This document shows, in pieces, positions 6,893-13,656 of a stretch of DNA of 23,962 nt. Made by a program: the position numbers and the translations under genes. Positions within the stretch are counted from its first letter, which is position 1; each line of letters begins with the position of its first letter. Origin of the DNA: CAG-390 sp045541375 (GTDB taxonomy: Bacteria > Bacillota > Clostridia > Oscillospirales > CAG-272); NCBI GenBank assembly GCA_045541375.1, contig JAZQJB010000090.1, forward strand, positions 1-23,962, read 5' to 3'. The notes below the pieces were generated by a model. It was not told where the DNA came from. It searched no databases and saw only the letters and a program-made list of their open reading frames with translations.

Positions 6893-7669
6893 TTACGCCT
6901 CCATGTGGTATTTCTGAAGCAGATTTCTCGTGTTCTTCGCGGCGTCAAAAACAAAATTCCAATCGGCGCCCACGGTCATCATATCAATTCCGAGCTCCGA
7001 CCAGAAGCGAAGCGTTTCGGGGCGAAGGTCGCCCGTTGCAAGTCCGACGTATTTTCCGTTTTCCTTGACGATCTTAAGCGCGCGGCGGATCTGCTCCATC
7101 GTCTTCTCTCCGAAAACGTTACCAAGCTCCCCAAGCGAGCCCGAAAGATCGTTCGGGCCGAAGATGAAGCCGTCAATATAGGGGATCTTGACGATCTCTT
7201 CAAGATTTTCAACACATTCAACGTGCTCGATCTGCATAAAACGGCAAAGCTCGAAGCTTTCCTCGTCGGTGTAATGCTTGCAGTCTGTTTCGCCGTAACG
7301 GATAGCTCTCATAGGGCCGAAGCCGCGCGTGCCGTGGGGTGGATAAAGTGTCGCACCGATCATCTCGCGAACCTCATCGGGCGTTCGCATCATCGGAAAA
7401 ATGATGCCCTCGGGACCCATTTCGAGGATCTTTTTGGTCACGGTCAGATCGTTTTGCGGCAGTCTTACGACCGATGCCGCGCCGACAGATCGCGCCGCAT
7501 TGAGGTGGCAGAGAACCTCCTTATACGACATATAAGTATGCTCCATATCTATCCAGATGTAGTCATATCCGACGATACCCATGATCTCGCAGAGTGCGGG
7601 ATCGGTGAGGCTGACAAGCGTACCGCAGGTCTTCTCACCATTTTTGATCTTTTCACGAAGAATATTCAT
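6893..7669 (-). CDS. HpcH/HpaI-family class II aldolase
   Basis: A 258-residue enzyme of the HpcH/HpaI aldolase family, which cleaves 2-keto-3-deoxy sugar acids (for example 2-keto-3-deoxy-L-rhamnonate or 5-keto-4-deoxyglucarate) to pyruvate and an aldehyde. The active site is complete by comparison with E. coli HpaI: His44 (DMEHT), Arg69 (VVRLPQND), metal ligands Glu148 (MQIEHVE) and Asp174 (GPNDLS), plus GTRGFGP (113-119). It is the first gene of the operon and has its own promoter; the start at 7669 has AGGAGAT just upstream. Its presence implies that the substrate of the downstream hydrolases yields a sugar acid, but no dehydratase, kinase or transporter for it is encoded here. The exact substrate cannot be stated. 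Confidence 0.9.
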   Translation of the reverse strand: MNILREKIKNGEKTCGTLVSLTDPALCEIMGIVGYDYIWIDMEHTYMSYKEVLCHLNAARSVGAASVVRLPQNDLTVTKKILEMGPEGIIFPMMRTPDEVREMIGATLYPPHGTRGFGPMRAIRYGETDCKHYTDEESFELCRFMQIEHVECVENLEEIVKIPYIDGFIFGPNDLSGSLGELGNVFGEKTMEQIRRALKIVKENGKYVGLATGDLRPETLRFWSELGIDMMTVGADWNFVFDAAKNTRNLLQKYHMEA

Positions 7670-7697
7670 ATTGATCTCCTAAAATTTTATTATGATA

Positions 7698-7726
7698 ATA
7701 ATATCACAAAAAGGCGAAAAAATCAA
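7698..7726 (-). promoter_or_regulatory. Promoter of the minus-strand sugar operon
   Basis: On the minus strand TTGATT (7721-7726), 17 bases, TATTAT (7698-7703), starting about 35 bases before the aldolase ATG. Its -35 lies only 8 bases from the -35 of the divergent promoter, so both could share control. No clear operator dyad is visible. Confidence 0.6.
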
Positions 7727-7734
7727 GTGTTTCC

Positions 7735-7763
7735 TTGACAATCTTTCTTCCTTTTGATATAAT
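7735..7763 (+). promoter_or_regulatory. Consensus sigma-A promoter for the kinase-like and DUF4838 genes
   Basis: TTGACA (7735-7740), a 17-base spacer and TATAAT (7758-7763): a perfect consensus. A GGAGGTGA ribosome site (7773-7780) follows, giving a leader of only about 15 bases. Confidence 0.85.
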
Positions 7764-7784
7764 AAAGAAAATGGAGGTGACGAA

Positions 7785-8273
7785 ATGAAACGCATTATGA
7801 TCATCGGCTGTCCCGGAAGCGGAAAGAGCACTTTTGCCCGAGCGCTTGCTAAAAAGACGGGTCTGCCGCTTCACTACCTCGATATGATGTATTGGAACCC
7901 CGACCGCACGACCAAGCCAAAGGAAGAATTCCGCGCCGCGTTGCGCGAGACGGTAAGGCTCCCCGAATGGATCATCGACGGCAACTACGGCTCGACACTC
8001 GAGATCAGAATGGAAGCCTGCGACACCGTCATCTTCCTCGACTACCCCGTCGAGGTCTGCATTTCGGGAGTCGAAGAACGCCGCGGCAAGCCGCGCGCGG
8101 ATATGCCGTGGGTCGAAACCGAGCCCGACCTTGAATTCATTGAGTTTATCAAAAAATACAACGAAGAAAGCCGCCCGAAGGTCATCGATCTGCTTGAAAA
8201 GTATAAGGAAAAGAATATCTTTATTTTCAAGTCGAGAGCCGAGGCGGATGAGTATTTACGGAGTGCTTTATGA
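7785..8273 (+). CDS. P-loop NTPase, adenylate-kinase-like / FlaR-type protein
   Basis: A 162-residue small P-loop protein. Walker A is GCPGSGKST (residues 8-16). LHYLDMMYWNPD (about 29-40) and WIIDGNYGST (about 62-71) match the adenylate-kinase-related family often named 'DNA topology modulation protein FlaR'; that name is historic and the true substrate is unknown. A Walker-B-like strand VIFLDYP (about 83-89) and a basic ERRGKPR segment resembling the lid of small-molecule kinases follow. It is probably cytosolic and phosphorylates a small molecule. The start is fixed by GGAGGTGA four bases before ATG 7785. Its stop overlaps the start of the DUF4838 lipoprotein by four bases (ATGA), so the two are co-translated, an odd pairing for which I see no functional explanation. 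Confidence 0.75.
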   Translation: MKRIMIIGCPGSGKSTFARALAKKTGLPLHYLDMMYWNPDRTTKPKEEFRAALRETVRLPEWIIDGNYGSTLEIRMEACDTVIFLDYPVEVCISGVEERRGKPRADMPWVETEPDLEFIEFIKKYNEESRPKVIDLLEKYKEKNIFIFKSRAEADEYLRSAL

Positions 8274-10447
8274 TGAAACGATTTATTTGCGCTATGATCG
8301 CTCTAATAATGCTTTTCGGCACCGTTGCCTGCTCTCCCGAAACAGGCGAAACCGTTACTGACGAAATTACAACAAACCAAATTGAACCCGAAACCACCGA
8401 GGAACCCGAAGAAACCGAAGAACCTTTTATCATCAAGGAGGATACTCTCGTGTTTGCACAGAATAACATTTCCGATTACACCATCATCCGCCCCGAGAAT
8501 TCGACGGATGCGAACAGAAAAGCCGCAAGCGAGCTTCGAAGCTATATCGAAAAGATTTCCGGCGTTCAGATTCCCGTGAAGACCGACGCCGAACCTGCGA
8601 GCGAGTATGAAATCCTCGTCGGCTACACCAACCGCTCGGCGGAGGGTCAGTTTGACACCGCAAAGCTTGGCGATGAGGGATTTGTAATTGAAACCGTCGG
8701 CAAAAAGCTCTTCATCGCGGGAAGCGGTGTGCGCGGCGCGATTTACGGCGTTTACACCTTCCTTGAGGAATACCTCGGCTGCCGTTTTTACGCATCGGAT
8801 TATGAAAAGATCCCGAAACGCGATGTCCTCGGCGTTCAGCCGATCGAGCGCAACGAGCAGATACCCGTTTTCGAGTACCGCGACATCGACTTCGTAACCT
8901 CGCGACAGAACAATTTCCAAGCCAAGCTCAAGGCAAACGGCGTCTACAACAACACTCCCGCTGAATATGGCGGAAAGATCGAGTACATCGGCGGTTTCGT
9001 GCATACCTTGGAAAACTGGATCTCCGTGAAAGAATACTTTGTCGATCACCCCGAGTATTTCGCCCTCAACGAGGACGGCACACGACAGAACGGATGGGGC
9101 GCACAGCCCTGCCTTTCCAACCCCGACGTGCTGAATCTCGTCAAGGAGAAGGTTCGCTCGCTACTCAAGGATCGCCCCGACGCGAAGATCATCTCGATCT
9201 CACAGCCCGATAACGGCACGGCGCAGAAGCCTTGTATGTGTCCCGATTGCCAAAAGATCTACGAAGAAGAAGGCGCATTTGCGGGCGCGCAGATACGCTT
9301 TGTCAACGCCATTGCCGAGGAATTTGCCGCAGATTATCCCGATCTCAAATTCGACACCCTCGCTTACCACCACACCCGAAGCATCTGCAAGACCCCGCCC
9401 GCGGACAACGTCATCATCCGCTTCTGCACCATCGAGTGCTGCTTCTCGCATCCCCTCGGCACCTGCAAGGACGTTTATGCCATGGCCGGAAGCGAAAAGA
9501 CGATCTCCGAGGATATTTCCGATTGGGCAAAGGTCAGCGACAAGCTCTACGTTTGGGACTATACCACAAACTACGTTGAATCCGTCGCCTTCTTCCCTAA
9601 CTTCAAAGTTCTGCTTCAAAACGCCAAATTCTTCGCAGACAACCACGTAATCGGCGTTTATGAGGAAGGCAACTTCTACTCCGATACCTGCGACTTCTCC
9701 GAGCTTCGTTCATACATTATGGCAAAGATCCTCTGGAATCCCTATATGTCCGAGAAGGAATATTGGGGACACATCGACGACTTCCTGCGCGATTATTACG
9801 GCAAGGGATGGAAATACATCCGCGAATACATCGACCTCGGACAGAAGATCGTCGAAGATAAGCACTTCGGCATCCACGACAGATTCTCGAAGACCATCTT
9901 TGCTCACAAGGTCGACCGCGTAAACCGCACCGTGCCCAAAGATCTTACCCTCGATATGATAAGAAATTACAAGGAAACAGATTGGTCAAAGTATCTTGAT
10001 TACAGCGCAAAGGTCGAGGAATGCGAGCTCGTCACCCGCGGCTTTGAGCTCTTCGACGCTGCAATGGAAAAGGCAACGCCCGAACAGGCAAAACGCATCG
10101 CAAAGCTCCGCCTCATCCCCGAATTCGCGCATTCCTATGCACTCTATGAGGTATACGGCAGCAATGCATTGAAGGATAACGTCATCAATCTCCTTTATGA
10201 CTTTTTCAAGACCGATGCGGGAAAGAACGTGCCCATGAGCGAAAGAACCGAACTGACCCTCGCAGTCCGCAACCACGTTGAGGAAAAATACGGCGACGTT
10301 TACGAGAATTACAACCGTGATCTCTACTCGCGCGCGCTTGAATACGGACTCTATCAAATCTACGAGGGAATGCCCCGTGTTGAAAGCATTGACGATCCCA
10401 AACTCAACCTGGCCACCACTCCCGACAAGTGGAGACCGAGGGGTTAA
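8270..10447 (+). CDS. DUF4838 lipoprotein, probable surface glycosidase
   Basis: A 725-residue secreted lipoprotein. The signal peptide ends in the lipobox GTVAC with the acylated Cys21, followed by a Thr/Glu/Pro-rich linker (about 24-53). Next comes an N-terminal domain like those before GH20/GH67 catalytic domains (ASELRSYIEKISGVQIPVKT, then EILVGYTNRS and AIYGVYTFLEEYLGCRFYA, up to about 185), then the DUF4838 region with a TIM-barrel look: HPEYFAL, ISISQPDNG, CMCPDCQ, and a tail rich in aromatic and charged residues. The family is widespread in gut bacteria and predicted to act on glycans, but activity is unproven to my knowledge. Its location outside the cell complements the cytoplasmic hydrolases of the divergent operon. 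ATG 8270 overlaps the kinase-like gene by four bases; ATG 8273 is an equal alternative. No terminator is evident in 10448-10514. Confidence 0.85.
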   Translation: MMKRFICAMIALIMLFGTVACSPETGETVTDEITTNQIEPETTEEPEETEEPFIIKEDTLVFAQNNISDYTIIRPENSTDANRKAASELRSYIEKISGVQIPVKTDAEPASEYEILVGYTNRSAEGQFDTAKLGDEGFVIETVGKKLFIAGSGVRGAIYGVYTFLEEYLGCRFYASDYEKIPKRDVLGVQPIERNEQIPVFEYRDIDFVTSRQNNFQAKLKANGVYNNTPAEYGGKIEYIGGFVHTLENWISVKEYFVDHPEYFALNEDGTRQNGWGAQPCLSNPDVLNLVKEKVRSLLKDRPDAKIISISQPDNGTAQKPCMCPDCQKIYEEEGAFAGAQIRFVNAIAEEFAADYPDLKFDTLAYHHTRSICKTPPADNVIIRFCTIECCFSHPLGTCKDVYAMAGSEKTISEDISDWAKVSDKLYVWDYTTNYVESVAFFPNFKVLLQNAKFFADNHVIGVYEEGNFYSDTCDFSELRSYIMAKILWNPYMSEKEYWGHIDDFLRDYYGKGWKYIREYIDLGQKIVEDKHFGIHDRFSKTIFAHKVDRVNRTVPKDLTLDMIRNYKETDWSKYLDYSAKVEECELVTRGFELFDAAMEKATPEQAKRIAKLRLIPEFAHSYALYEVYGSNALKDNVINLLYDFFKTDAGKNVPMSERTELTLAVRNHVEEKYGDVYENYNRDLYSRALEYGLYQIYEGMPRVESIDDPKLNLATTPDKWRPRG

Positions 10448-10514
10448 GTACGCCAAGCTTATTTCAAAATTTCAAACTTTGTTCAAATCGTCAAAATATT
10501 TTTTTAAAAACCTA

Positions 10515-10543
10515 TTGACTTGACCGTGTGAATGTGCTATAAT
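10515..10543 (+). promoter_or_regulatory. Promoter of the T-box / paaK operon
   Basis: TTGACT (10515-10520), 17 bases, TATAAT (10538-10543). The start would fall near 10550, just before stem I of the T-box. Confidence 0.75.
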
Positions 10544-10549
10544 ATTCCC

Positions 10550-10827
10550 ATCAAATGCGAAGAGCAAAAAGTAGTAGGTTGGAAAGAGCCTTCAGAGAGT
10601 TGTCGGTCGGTGCAAGACAATGGTGGCGTCCTTCTCGAATTCATTTTGTTAGCAGTGCGCTGAATCGGAGAGATCCGTAGTAGGATGCAACGGGTGTTCC
10701 CGTCACAGAACTAAAGTATGAAAGTACTTGAAAAGGTCGTTATTGTGAGATAACGGCGAACTGAGGTGGTACCACGGGATAAAATTTCTCGTCCTCTGTA
10801 TTCTTTTCGGATGCAGAGGACGTTTTT
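10550..10827 (+). promoter_or_regulatory. T-box riboswitch, specifier TTC (tRNA-Phe)
   Basis: A T-box leader that lets transcription proceed when its tRNA is uncharged. Stem I base: AGCAAAA (10563-10569) pairs with TTTTGTT (10644-10650). The 3' side of the specifier loop reads GAA-TTC-A, putting the codon TTC (Phe) at 10640-10642. An AGAGAG motif and a stem TTGTC/GACAA around a GGTGCAAG loop form the distal part. The T-box sequence GAGGTGGTACCACG is at 10763-10776; its TGGT would pair with an acceptor end ACCA, as expected for tRNA-Phe with discriminator A. The terminator stem CGTCCTCTGTAT (10790-10801) pairs with ATGCAGAGGACG (10811-10822), followed by TTTTT. The structure was folded by eye. 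Confidence 0.92.
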
Positions 10828-10890
10828 GTATGTCCTTTACTCCGAGCCCAAAAACGAGCACAAAGCTCAGAAAGAAAGGAAACCACAAAA

Positions 10891-12204
10891 ATGGCAGAAC
10901 AAAAATACTACCAAAAAGAGATTGAAACTATGCCGCACGAGGAAATGCGGGCGCTTCAATCCGAAAAACTTGTAAAGCAGGTCAAGCACGTTTACGAGAA
11001 CGTGAAATACTACCGCGACCTGATGGACGCGAAGGGCGTCACACCCGACGACATTAAGAGCATTGACGATATTCACAAACTCCCCTTCCTCACCAAAGCC
11101 GATCTCCGCGATGCTTACCCCTACGGACTCCTCGGCACCGATCTCAAGAACTGCGTCCGCATCCAGTCCACCTCGGGCACCACGGGCAGACGTGTCGTTG
11201 CCTTCTACACTCAGAAAGACGTTGATATGTGGGAGGATTGCTGTGCGCGTGCCATCACCGCTGTCGGCGGCACAAACGAGGACGTTTGCCAGGTCGCATA
11301 CGGCTACGGTCTTTTCACCGGCGGCCCCGGTCTCAACGGCGGGTCGCACAAGGTCGGATGTCTGACACTTCCCATGTCCTCGGGCAACACCGAGCGTCAG
11401 ATCCAGTTCATGCGCGACCTTCACGCAACCATTCTCTGCTGTACTCCCTCCTATGCCGCTTACATCGGCGAGACACTCAAGGAAATGGGTCTTACTCCCG
11501 ATGACATCGACCTCAAAGCGGGCATCTTCGGCGCAGAGCCCTGGACAGAGGAGATGCGCCGCGACATCGAAAAGTCGCTCGGCATCAAGGCTTATGACAT
11601 TTACGGCCTCACCGAGACCTCCGGCCCCGGCGTTGCTTTCGAATGCGAGGCACAGGCGGGTATGCATATCAACGAGGACCACTTCTACGCCGAGATCATC
11701 GACCCCGAGACCGGCGAAGTTCTCCCCGAGGGCTCAAAGGGCGAGCTCGTATTCACCAGCCTTGACAAGGAAGGCTTCCCGCTTCTCCGCTACCGCACCC
11801 GCGACATCTGCGTTCTCTCGAGAAAGGAGTGCTCCTGCGGCAGAACCCTCATCAAGATGAGCAAACCCATGGGCAGAAGCGACGATATGCTCATCATCCG
11901 CGGCGTAAACGTATTCCCCTCCCAGATCGAGACCGTCCTCATCAAGGAAGGCTATTCGCCCAACTACCTCATCGAGGTCGACCGCGTCAAGAACAATGAC
12001 ACCCTCGACGTTTACGTTGAGCTTGCTCCCGAGCAGTTCTCGGATACCGTCAAGGATCTCGCAATCAAGGAAAAGTCCCTCGCCGAAGCTATCAAGACAA
12101 TGCTCGGCATCAACCCGAAGGTCCACCTTGTCGCGCCCAAGACCATCACCCGCAGCGAGGGTAAGGCTGTCCGCGTAATCGACAAACGTAAACTTCACGA
12201 CTAA
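10891..12204 (+). CDS. paaK: Phenylacetate-CoA ligase
   Basis: A 437-residue adenylate-forming enzyme that activates phenylacetate (or a related aryl acid) with ATP and CoA to the aryl-CoA thioester. Motifs: AMP-binding loop STSGTTGRR (93-101), YGLTETSGPG (238-247), YRTRD (301-305), CSCGR (314-318) and GRSDDMLIIRG (328-338), with a C-terminal GKAVRV lysine. Length and motif order are typical of clostridial and archaeal PaaK-like ligases. In anaerobes such ligases work with indolepyruvate:ferredoxin oxidoreductase, in reverse to make aryl pyruvates from aryl acids, or forward for energy. Control by a Phe T-box favours the biosynthetic direction. AAAGGA (10875-10880) precedes the ATG by ten bases. 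The ACT gene follows. The last residues KLHD are encoded within a 12-bp repeat that flanks an insertion. Confidence 0.92.
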   Translation: MAEQKYYQKEIETMPHEEMRALQSEKLVKQVKHVYENVKYYRDLMDAKGVTPDDIKSIDDIHKLPFLTKADLRDAYPYGLLGTDLKNCVRIQSTSGTTGRRVVAFYTQKDVDMWEDCCARAITAVGGTNEDVCQVAYGYGLFTGGPGLNGGSHKVGCLTLPMSSGNTERQIQFMRDLHATILCCTPSYAAYIGETLKEMGLTPDDIDLKAGIFGAEPWTEEMRRDIEKSLGIKAYDIYGLTETSGPGVAFECEAQAGMHINEDHFYAEIIDPETGEVLPEGSKGELVFTSLDKEGFPLLRYRTRDICVLSRKECSCGRTLIKMSKPMGRSDDMLIIRGVNVFPSQIETVLIKEGYSPNYLIEVDRVKNNDTLDVYVELAPEQFSDTVKDLAIKEKSLAEAIKTMLGINPKVHLVAPKTITRSEGKAVRVIDKRKLHD

Positions 12205-12270
12205 CCAATTGTAAAACTGCGTTTTACAAAGATGTTTTTATTAAAAATTGCGTAATTATACAATTTGTCA
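12201..12270 (-). mobile_element. 70-bp MITE-like element between paaK and the ACT gene
   Basis: A perfect 12-bp direct repeat, TAAACTTCACGA, occurs at 12189-12200 and 12271-12282, as expected of a target duplication. The 70 bases between begin CTAACCAATTGTAAAAC and end TACAATTTGTCA. The left part, including the hairpin TTGTAAAAC-tgc-GTTTTACAA (12209-12229), matches for 25 bases the reverse complement of the right end of the 204-bp element at 12869-13072. The right part, reverse-complemented, matches that element's left end (ATTGTA, AA, TACGCAA, TTTT). It is therefore a short, internally deleted copy in the opposite orientation. It supplies the paaK stop codon (TAA 12202-12204). No protein is encoded. 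Confidence 0.75.
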
Positions 12271-12300
12271 TAAACTTCACGATTGAAAGGAGTTTCAAAA

Positions 12301-12723
12301 ATGAGCGTAAAACAAATTTCCGTATTTATTGAAAACAAAAAAGGTGCGCTTGCATCCTGCACGCGCTATATCGCCGACAACGGCATCAACATTCGCGCCC
12401 TCTCGATCGCAGACACACAGGATTTCGGAATCCTCCGCATCATCTGCGACGACCCAAAGCAGACCGAGACCGTCCTCAAAAACGGCGGATTCATCTCGAC
12501 CGTCACCGACGTTCTCGCCACCGAGATCGAGGACAAGCCCGGCAGTATGGCAACCATTCTCGAGGTGCTTGCCGACGCGCACGTTATCGTGGAATACACC
12601 TATGCCTTCCTCGCTCCCGACGGACACGCATACATGATCTTCCGCGTTGACGACAACGCCATCGCCTCCGCAGCACTTGCGGGAGCAGGAATCAAGACTG
12701 CCAATCAAGAAGATTTGTTCTGA
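12301..12723 (+). CDS. Tandem ACT-domain amino-acid-binding protein
   Basis: A 140-residue protein made of two ACT domains: residues about 4-68 (ISVFIENKKGALASCTRYIA, NIRALSIAD) and about 70-136 (LATEIEDKPGSMATILEVLA, YTYAFLAPDGHAYMIFRV). ACT domains bind amino acids, usually at dimer interfaces, and regulate enzymes. Stand-alone tandem ACT proteins often follow phenylacetate-CoA ligase in anaerobes, so this one probably senses an aromatic amino acid and controls the ligase; that role is inference from neighbourhood. The start is ATG 12301, with GAAAGGAG eight bases upstream; a TTG at 12283 is rejected because it lies on the ribosome site. Before the 70-bp insertion the ligase and ACT genes would have been separated by about 15 bases. 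A terminator follows directly. Confidence 0.88.
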   Translation: MSVKQISVFIENKKGALASCTRYIADNGINIRALSIADTQDFGILRIICDDPKQTETVLKNGGFISTVTDVLATEIEDKPGSMATILEVLADAHVIVEYTYAFLAPDGHAYMIFRVDDNAIASAALAGAGIKTANQEDLF

Positions 12724-12738
12724 TAAGAATATCCATCA

Positions 12739-12770
12739 CGCCGCCCGAAAGAATCGGGCGGCGCTTTTTC
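12739..12770 (+). terminator. Terminator of the paaK operon
   Basis: CGCCGCCCGA (12739-12748), loop AAGAA, TCGGGCGGCG (12754-12763), then CTTTTTC. A 10-bp GC-rich stem with a T-run. Confidence 0.9.
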
Positions 12771-12799
12771 TTGACACCAACATTAAAATATGATATTAT
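12771..12799 (+). promoter_or_regulatory. Sigma-A promoter upstream of the sigma-factor operon
   Basis: TTGACA (12771-12776), 17 bases, TATTAT (12794-12799). It starts right after the preceding terminator and lies about 300 bases before the sigma-factor start, owing to the inserted element. Confidence 0.75.
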
Positions 12800-12823
12800 T
12801 ATATCGAAAAACTTTGAAAACGT

Positions 12824-12850
12824 TGTAACCTTTTCGCGCGCTTTACTACT
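12824..12850 (+). promoter_or_regulatory. Possible ECF-type autoregulated promoter
   Basis: TGTAACC (12824-12830), a 14-base spacer, then TACTACT (positions about 12844-12850). An AAC-containing -35 box with a short -10 about 15-16 bases on is the general pattern of ECF sigma promoters, many of which drive their own operon. The -10 does not match the common CGTC, so this is tentative. Confidence 0.35.
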
Positions 12851-12868
12851 AATTAGGTGAAAGGACAT

Positions 12869-13072
12869 CAGCCGATTGTAAAAATACGCAAATTTTATAA
12901 AATCCGTTTTTTCGGGGGCTGTGCCTCCGAAAAAACACCGCTAAGACGAGCAAAGCGAGTCCGCGCGCCGAGGGGAGCTGACAAAATCGAAGATTTTGGC
13001 AAGCGGCGATAAGCGCGCGTATCCCCGCCGCGCGGGTCTCAATTGTAAAACGCAGTTTTACAATTGGCTATA
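12869..13072 (+). mobile_element. 204-bp MITE-like element in the sigma-factor leader
   Basis: AAAGGACAT stands at 12860-12868 and again at 13073-13081, a 9-bp direct repeat (11 of 12 bases if TGAAAGGACAT and TAAAAGGACAT are compared with one mismatch). The insert carries imperfect terminal inverted repeats: AGCCGATTGTAAAA at the left, and AGCCAATTGTAAAA when the right end is reverse-complemented. Inside are hairpins TTTTTTCGG-gGGC/GCC-tCCGAAAAAA (about 12909-12937), CAAAATC-gaa-GATTTTG, and a perfect 11-bp stem AATTGTAAAAC-gca-GTTTTACAATT (13041-13065). Joining the flanks restores a continuous leader ending in TTGAAAGGAGG before the sigma-factor ATG. No reading frame of note is present. Confidence 0.75.
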
Positions 13073-13098
13073 AAAGGACATTGAAAGGAGGAAGGTCT

Positions 13099-13656
13099 AT
13101 GCAGGACGAAAGAATAATCGAGCTCTTTTTCGCGCGGGATGAAAGCGCGATCAAGGAGACCGAAACGAAATACCGCAATCTGTGTCTTTACGTCGCTTCG
13201 AATTTTCTGAACGCCCGTGAGGACCGCGAGGAAACGCTGAACGATTCGCTCCTCGCGCTCTGGAATTCGATACCTCCCGAAAGGCCGGATAACTTCCCCG
13301 CCTATCTCACCGAGGTGGTAAGACGGCAGGCGATCAACAAATCGCGCGCCAACAACGCTTGGAAGCGCGGCAAAAACGTTCAGGTCGTGGGCGAGGAATT
13401 TCTGTCGCTGATCGAGGACGGCACCGACCTCGCCGCGCAGTTCGACGCGCGCCGCGCGGGCGAGATCATCAACGGATTTTTGCGCGCATCGTCAAAAACC
13501 GACCGAAAGATATTCATCATGCGCTATTGGCTTGATATGAGCATCGCGCAGATCTCGTCGCAGACGGGCTGTGGCGAAAGCAAGATCAAGGTCACACTTC
13601 ACCGCATGCGCAAAAAGCTTGCGGCAGAGCTCGGAAAGGAGGGCATCACGGTATGA
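13099..13656 (+). CDS. ECF-like RNA polymerase sigma factor
   Basis: A 185-residue sigma-70 family protein of extracytoplasmic-function size. Region 2 covers about residues 8-90 (DREETLNDSLLALWNSIPP, NFPAYLTEVVRRQAINKSR) and region 4 about 125-178 (DRKIFIMRYWLDMSIAQIS, GESKIKVTLHRMRKKLAAEL). No extra domains are present. The start is ATG 13099, with AAAGGAGG seven bases upstream; the in-frame TTG at 13081 precedes the ribosome site and is rejected. The next gene overlaps by four bases (ATGA) and encodes a membrane protein with an anti-sigma-like N terminus, so the pair should act as a signalling module. Two upstream promoters are proposed, and a 204-bp element separates them from the gene. 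Confidence 0.92.
   Translation: MQDERIIELFFARDESAIKETETKYRNLCLYVASNFLNAREDREETLNDSLLALWNSIPPERPDNFPAYLTEVVRRQAINKSRANNAWKRGKNVQVVGEEFLSLIEDGTDLAAQFDARRAGEIINGFLRASSKTDRKIFIMRYWLDMSIAQISSQTGCGESKIKVTLHRMRKKLAAELGKEGITV

Noticed and set aside
6695..7738. A 347-residue plus-strand open frame across the aldolase and propeller genes
   Set aside because: It runs antisense to two genes with complete catalytic motifs, has no ribosome site and resembles no family.
8303..9049. A 248-residue minus-strand open frame opposite the DUF4838 gene
   Set aside because: Antisense to a lipoprotein with a clear signal peptide; no ribosome site.
10829..10924. A short open frame starting ATG right after the T-box terminator
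   Set aside because: No ribosome site, and it overlaps the start of paaK in another frame.
10867..11682. A 271-residue minus-strand open frame opposite paaK
   Set aside because: Caused by strong third-base C/G bias of paaK; no start signal or known motif.
12909..12937. A terminator after the sigma-A promoter of the sigma-factor operon
   Set aside because: On the plus strand the stem is followed by A residues, not T; it is part of the inserted element. It might terminate on the minus strand, but no gene reads that way.
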